From: Hyphomonadaceae bacterium | GTDB taxonomy: Bacteria > Pseudomonadota > Alphaproteobacteria > Caulobacterales > Aquidulcibacteraceae | Direction of reading: 5' to 3' | DNA: 64,000 nt | Assembly (NCBI GenBank): GCA_009773395.1 | Contig: WRPI01000001.1 | Span: forward strand, 124,001-188,000 | Notes under the pieces: generated by a model | What the model was told of the DNA's origin: nothing | Databases searched by the model: none | Seen by the model: only the letters and a program-made list of their open reading frames with translations | Shown here: in pieces, positions 60,867 to 64,000 of the stretch | Layout of the letters: the number at the start of each line of letters is the position of its first letter | How positions within the stretch are numbered: position 1 is the first letter of the stretch | Position numbers and translations under genes: made by a program

Positions 60867-61822
60867 ATGCGCGAACTACTACTCCTTGGATAGTATCCGC
60901 CAGCCTTCATGGTTTGCTCCTGCTTTTGGCAGTTTATACATGGAAAGTGACGCCAATTACCAATCCTGACCCTGCGATTTCAGTTGAGATTATTGCCGAA
61001 GTTGCAAGCACAATTGGGCAAGATACCGAAATAGCTGAAGTTGCAAATGAAATGACTGAGGTAAGTGAGCCGACGCAAGAGCCCGCAAAAACTGAAGATT
61101 TGCCGCAAGAAGTGGTAGCTCCACCGCCACCCAAAGCTCTCCCAAAAATTCCGCCGCCGCCAGTTAAAGCAGTAGAGCCGCCAATTGCAAAACCACCACC
61201 ACCGAAAACTCTGCCAAAAGCCGCGCCGCCAATAGCGAAAGCGGTTGCTAAACAACCCACACCCAAGCAGCCACCACCGCCAATCGCAAAACCGACACCA
61301 GGCCCAACCCCAAAATCCGCGCAACGCGCCCCAACGCCCGCGCCTGCGAGACCAGCGCCAAAAGCACAGGGGCAGACATCGCCGATGTTTGATATTGCAG
61401 CGGCAACAAAAAGCGCAAGCGGTGTAAACGCGGGCGGTAGGCGCGCGCCGCAATTGTCCAAATCGGCGGGCGCTTCCACCAAAGCACGTGGCTCTGGCTC
61501 AAGACTACAAGGCAATTTGGCAGGAGCTTTGCGCCAACAAATTAAAAATTGCTGGTATGAACCAGCCGATTTATCTAACCCTGGGCGACTGATAGTCGAA
61601 ATTGCGATTGAACTTTCACCCGACGGAAATTTGGCAAGACCGCCGCGATTGGTTACACCAGCGTCACGAAATGGTGCCGATTCAACATTATTAATCGCAA
61701 TCGACAATGCAATTCGCGCAGCACGGCAATGCGCACCGTATGATTTACCAAGTGACAGATATGATGAATGGCAATCATTTAATTTTCGGTTTGATCCGCG
61801 AGAAATGCGGCGACTGCCCTAA
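60863..61822 (+). CDS. tolA: Tol-Pal system protein TolA
   Basis: This 319-residue protein has an N-terminal helix ([19 protein letters not shown], about 6-24), an extended Pro/Ala/Lys-rich periplasmic arm (about 70-180) where E. coli has a helical one, and a C-terminal TonB/TolA-type domain ([40 protein letters not shown]). It links the TolQR motor to TolB-Pal. The Pro-rich arm replaces the Lys/Ala helix, a known alphaproteobacterial variant. Confidence 0.93.
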   Translation: MNARTTTPWIVSASLHGLLLLLAVYTWKVTPITNPDPAISVEIIAEVASTIGQDTEIAEVANEMTEVSEPTQEPAKTEDLPQEVVAPPPPKALPKIPPPPVKAVEPPIAKPPPPKTLPKAAPPIAKAVAKQPTPKQPPPPIAKPTPGPTPKSAQRAPTPAPARPAPKAQGQTSPMFDIAAATKSASGVNAGGRRAPQLSKSAGASTKARGSGSRLQGNLAGALRQQIKNCWYEPADLSNPGRLIVEIAIELSPDGNLARPPRLVTPASRNGADSTLLIAIDNAIRAARQCAPYDLPSDRYDEWQSFNFRFDPREMRRLP

Positions 61823-61866
61823 TTTCGCCGATTTTCGATTTGATAAACAAAATGGGACATGAAAAA

Positions 61867-63192
61867 ATGAAAATAAAACTAGGAAGCCTTTTTTCTCAAC
61901 TCACAATTTTCATGTGGGTGGCTTTATCACTTTTGCCTTTTTCCAGCGCTTTGGCGCAAGCCCCAGCGCAGCGCATGGTCGTTGATGTAACCGAAGGCCA
62001 TAGGCGGCCAATGCCGATTGCAATTGCCGATTTTGCAGGTCCAAATGGTGCCAATATTGCCCAAGTTGTGCGCGAAGACCTTGAAAGATCTGGCCTATTC
62101 ACAGTGCAAAACCCACAAAGTTTCGCGGGGCGCATTCCCGATGTCAATGTAACCCCGCGCTTCACCGATTGGCGCGCAATAAGCACTGAAGCCCTTGTTA
62201 TTGGTCGTGGCTCGCAAACCGAAGAACGGTTAAGGGTTGAGTTTCGGCTTTGGGACATTTATGGTCAAAGCCAATTATTGGGGCTTGAATTTTCTTCATC
62301 CGATGTGAATTGGCGCCGCATTGCCCACAAAGTTGCTGATGCCATATACGGACGGCTTACTGGCAAGACCGGCATGTTTGATAGCCGCGTAATTTTTGTA
62401 TCCGAAACTGGACCGCGCACCAATCGCATAAAGCGCTTGGCAGTCATGGATCAAGACGGCGCGAACCCGAGCTTTCTAACCGATGGCGATGAGCAAATTT
62501 TGAACCCAAGATTTAGCACGTCGGGCCAGCAAGTTGTCTATACTTCATTGGGCCAAAGAGGTTTGAAACTTTGGGTGCTGGATATTCCAACTGGTCGCCG
62601 TGAAGCCGTAACTGGCCTTGGCAATATGGTTTTTGCCCCGCGTTTTTCGCGCGATGGGCAATCGCTGATTTTTAGTTCGGATCGTGACGGCAACACCGAT
62701 ATTATGACCAAAAACCTCAGAACTGGCCAAGTGCGCAGATTAACTGATAACCCTGCGATTGACACTTCGCCCGATTTTTCACCTGACAGCAGTAGAGTTG
62801 TTTTCACATCGGATAGATCTGGCAATCCGCAAATTTACAAAATGAATGCGCAGGGCACTGGTGTTGCGCGGATTTCATTTGGATCTGGCCGTTATTCAAC
62901 GCCTGTATGGTCACCCGATGGTACTATGGTCGCATTCACCAAACAAGCGGGCGGGCAATTCCATATTGGGGTTATGAATTCAGATGGTTCAAATGAACGG
63001 ATATTGGCGAGCTCATATTTGGTCGAAGGCCCCAGCTTTGCACCAAATGGACGGGTTATTGTTTTCCAACGCGAAGAAGGCCCAGGGGCTTCTCCAAGCA
63101 TTTGGACAGTTGATGTGTCGGGGGCAAATTTACGTAAAGTATCAATTGGTGTATCAGGTTCAGATCCTGCATGGTCGCCAATGTTGGAATAG
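61867..63192 (+). CDS. tolB: Tol-Pal system beta-propeller protein TolB
   Basis: This protein of about 441 residues starts at ATG 61867 ([20 protein letters not shown]) with GGGA upstream and a signal peptide ending near ALAQAPA. An N-terminal alpha/beta domain (about 30-160) is followed by a six-bladed propeller with repeated [40 protein letters not shown] and [15 protein letters not shown] blades. It is periplasmic and binds Pal and TolA. Confidence 0.96.
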   Translation: MKIKLGSLFSQLTIFMWVALSLLPFSSALAQAPAQRMVVDVTEGHRRPMPIAIADFAGPNGANIAQVVREDLERSGLFTVQNPQSFAGRIPDVNVTPRFTDWRAISTEALVIGRGSQTEERLRVEFRLWDIYGQSQLLGLEFSSSDVNWRRIAHKVADAIYGRLTGKTGMFDSRVIFVSETGPRTNRIKRLAVMDQDGANPSFLTDGDEQILNPRFSTSGQQVVYTSLGQRGLKLWVLDIPTGRREAVTGLGNMVFAPRFSRDGQSLIFSSDRDGNTDIMTKNLRTGQVRRLTDNPAIDTSPDFSPDSSRVVFTSDRSGNPQIYKMNAQGTGVARISFGSGRYSTPVWSPDGTMVAFTKQAGGQFHIGVMNSDGSNERILASSYLVEGPSFAPNGRVIVFQREEGPGASPSIWTVDVSGANLRKVSIGVSGSDPAWSPMLE

Positions 63193-63228
63193 CTTATAGA
63201 TAGAAATGTGAAGTTGAAAGGAAATCAA

Positions 63229-63822
63229 ATGACTTATTCAAAATTGAATTATGTTGGGCTATCGGCCTTCATATTGCTGGCGGCTTGCGCAAGCAAACCA
63301 CCCACTACCAATACTGCCAATACTGGTGCTGGTTCACGCTCAACTGAAGCGGCAGCGCTTCCACCTGCTTCTGCTACGAACCAAGGCGCTGGCCAAGGCG
63401 GAAATCAAGGCGCGAATTCGGGGCTTTATGGCAATAATTATGGCGCTGGGCAAAATGCTGCCAATCCATATGCGGGGCAAGTTCTGGCCACTTTGGGCGA
63501 TAGAGTATTTTTTGCGACGGATGCCTACAACCTTTCAGAAGAAGCGCGGGCAACTTTAAGCCGCCAAGCAGCGTGGCTTAATGGCAATCCCAACTCAAGG
63601 CTTTTGGTGGCTGGGAATTGCGATGAGCGCGGGACACGCGAATATAATTTGGCGCTTGGCGCAAGGCGTGCCAATTCGGTCAAAGATTTTCTAGTCAGCC
63701 TTGGCGTAAATGCGAACCGCATTGAAACTGTTTCATATGGCAAGGAGCGCCCGATTGATGACCGGCCAAATGAAAGTGGTTGGGCAATCAATCGTAACTC
63801 GCACTCTATGCCAATCAATTAG
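63229..63822 (+). CDS. pal: Peptidoglycan-associated lipoprotein Pal
   Basis: This 197-residue outer-membrane lipoprotein has lipobox LLAAC (Cys near 22), a Gly/Asn/Gln-rich linker (about 45-80) and a C-terminal OmpA domain (DRVFFATDAYNLSEEARATL; GNCDERGTREYNLALGARRANSVKDFLVSLGV). The end (INRNSHSMPIN) departs from the usual NRR-rich end. It binds peptidoglycan and TolB. ATG 63229 has AAAGGA upstream. Confidence 0.95.
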   Translation: MTYSKLNYVGLSAFILLAACASKPPTTNTANTGAGSRSTEAAALPPASATNQGAGQGGNQGANSGLYGNNYGAGQNAANPYAGQVLATLGDRVFFATDAYNLSEEARATLSRQAAWLNGNPNSRLLVAGNCDERGTREYNLALGARRANSVKDFLVSLGVNANRIETVSYGKERPIDDRPNESGWAINRNSHSMPIN

Positions 63823-63833
63823 AAAGCCGCATA

Positions 63834-64000
63834 ATGGTAAATCCTAAGGCGGCTTCGACGTGGCTTGTTTTAACTGCATTAATGGCACAGCCAGTGGTCG
63901 CACAAACTCGGCCACCTGTCACTGTGCCTGCACCAACAATTGTCGAGACACCAGCTTCGCGAGCATTGATTCGGGTCGATGAATTAGAAGTCGAATTTCG
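63834..64000 (+). CDS. cpoB: Cell division coordinator CpoB/YbgF, N-terminal part
   Basis: ATG 63834 opens 55 codons to the window edge. A signal peptide (MVNPKAASTWLVLTALMA, cleaved near VVAQTRP) is followed by PTIVETPASRALIRVDELEVEFR, the start of the trimerising coiled coil that precedes the TPR domain. Position directly after pal is standard for this Tol partner. Confidence 0.88.
   Translation, partial: MVNPKAASTWLVLTALMAQPVVAQTRPPVTVPAPTIVETPASRALIRVDELEVEF

Noticed and set aside
60934-61707. 257-residue minus-strand frame opposite tolA
   Set aside because: It is the Gly/Ala-rich shadow of the Pro-rich TolA arm and lies inside an operon of the opposite strand.

Overview
The window is a chromosomal segment of an AT-leaning alphaproteobacterium. 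Several gene pairings point to that class: fdxA-carD behind a Suv3-type helicase C-terminus, greA-ELM1-trxB-LysR, imuA-imuB-dnaE2, argJ-mutT and tolQRAB-pal-cpoB. A TipF-type flagellar regulator with a perfect TTAA-N7-TTAA (CtrA-type) site upstream, and a GTTC-N7-GTTC SOS box before imuA, suggest the Caulobacterales/Hyphomonadaceae side of the class. There is no phage, plasmid, CRISPR array or intact insertion sequence.

Layout: 1-8.6 kb holds an OYE fragment, a HXXEE membrane gene interrupted by an amber codon, rpsD behind a strongly structured leader, tag, a CGFS glutaredoxin, a five-repeat PPC protein, a HAD hydrolase and tipF. 8.8-13.2 kb is an ileS-ccmC-ccmD-ccmG string. 13.2-20 kb holds a MarR/ArsN2-like divergent pair, tRNA-Ser(GGA), a dicarboxylate symporter, an acyl-CoA dehydrogenase and a Tat-exported GH3 enzyme. 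20-26 kb is the SOS mutasome operon. 26-32.6 kb holds an M13 peptidase, a cytochrome b561 cluster with a new 45-residue membrane ORF, a cupin, a Rieske oxygenase and a uridine kinase. 32.7-35.8 kb is a decayed helicase locus followed by fdxA and carD. 35.8-44.7 kb holds a nuclease, tRNA-Arg(CCT), a deiminase lipoprotein, carB with a candidate attenuator, greA, ELM1, trxB and a LysR regulator. 44.7-59.5 kb holds a candidate sRNA, a large palindrome, a TonB-like protein, comF, a CPBP protease, rluB-like, tadA, ogt, corA, purD, flp, mutT, argJ and secA. 59.7-64 kb is the Tol-Pal operon, cut by the window end inside cpoB.

The least expected material is not in the named genes. (1) A palindromic element lies in-frame inside imuB, and a second copy supplies the start codon of dnaE2; this resembles Rickettsia palindromic elements. 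(2) A 25-bp stem with only G-U deviations lies upstream of rpsD. (3) carB has an Arg-containing leader ORF, an antiterminator and a terminator. (4) The helicase gene upstream of fdxA keeps only its C-terminal domains, and the S4-protein gene usually found there is replaced by a 559-bp hairpin-rich spacer. (5) A candidate C-rich-loop sRNA lies downstream of the LysR gene. These are readings from the sequence alone; no database or folding program was run.
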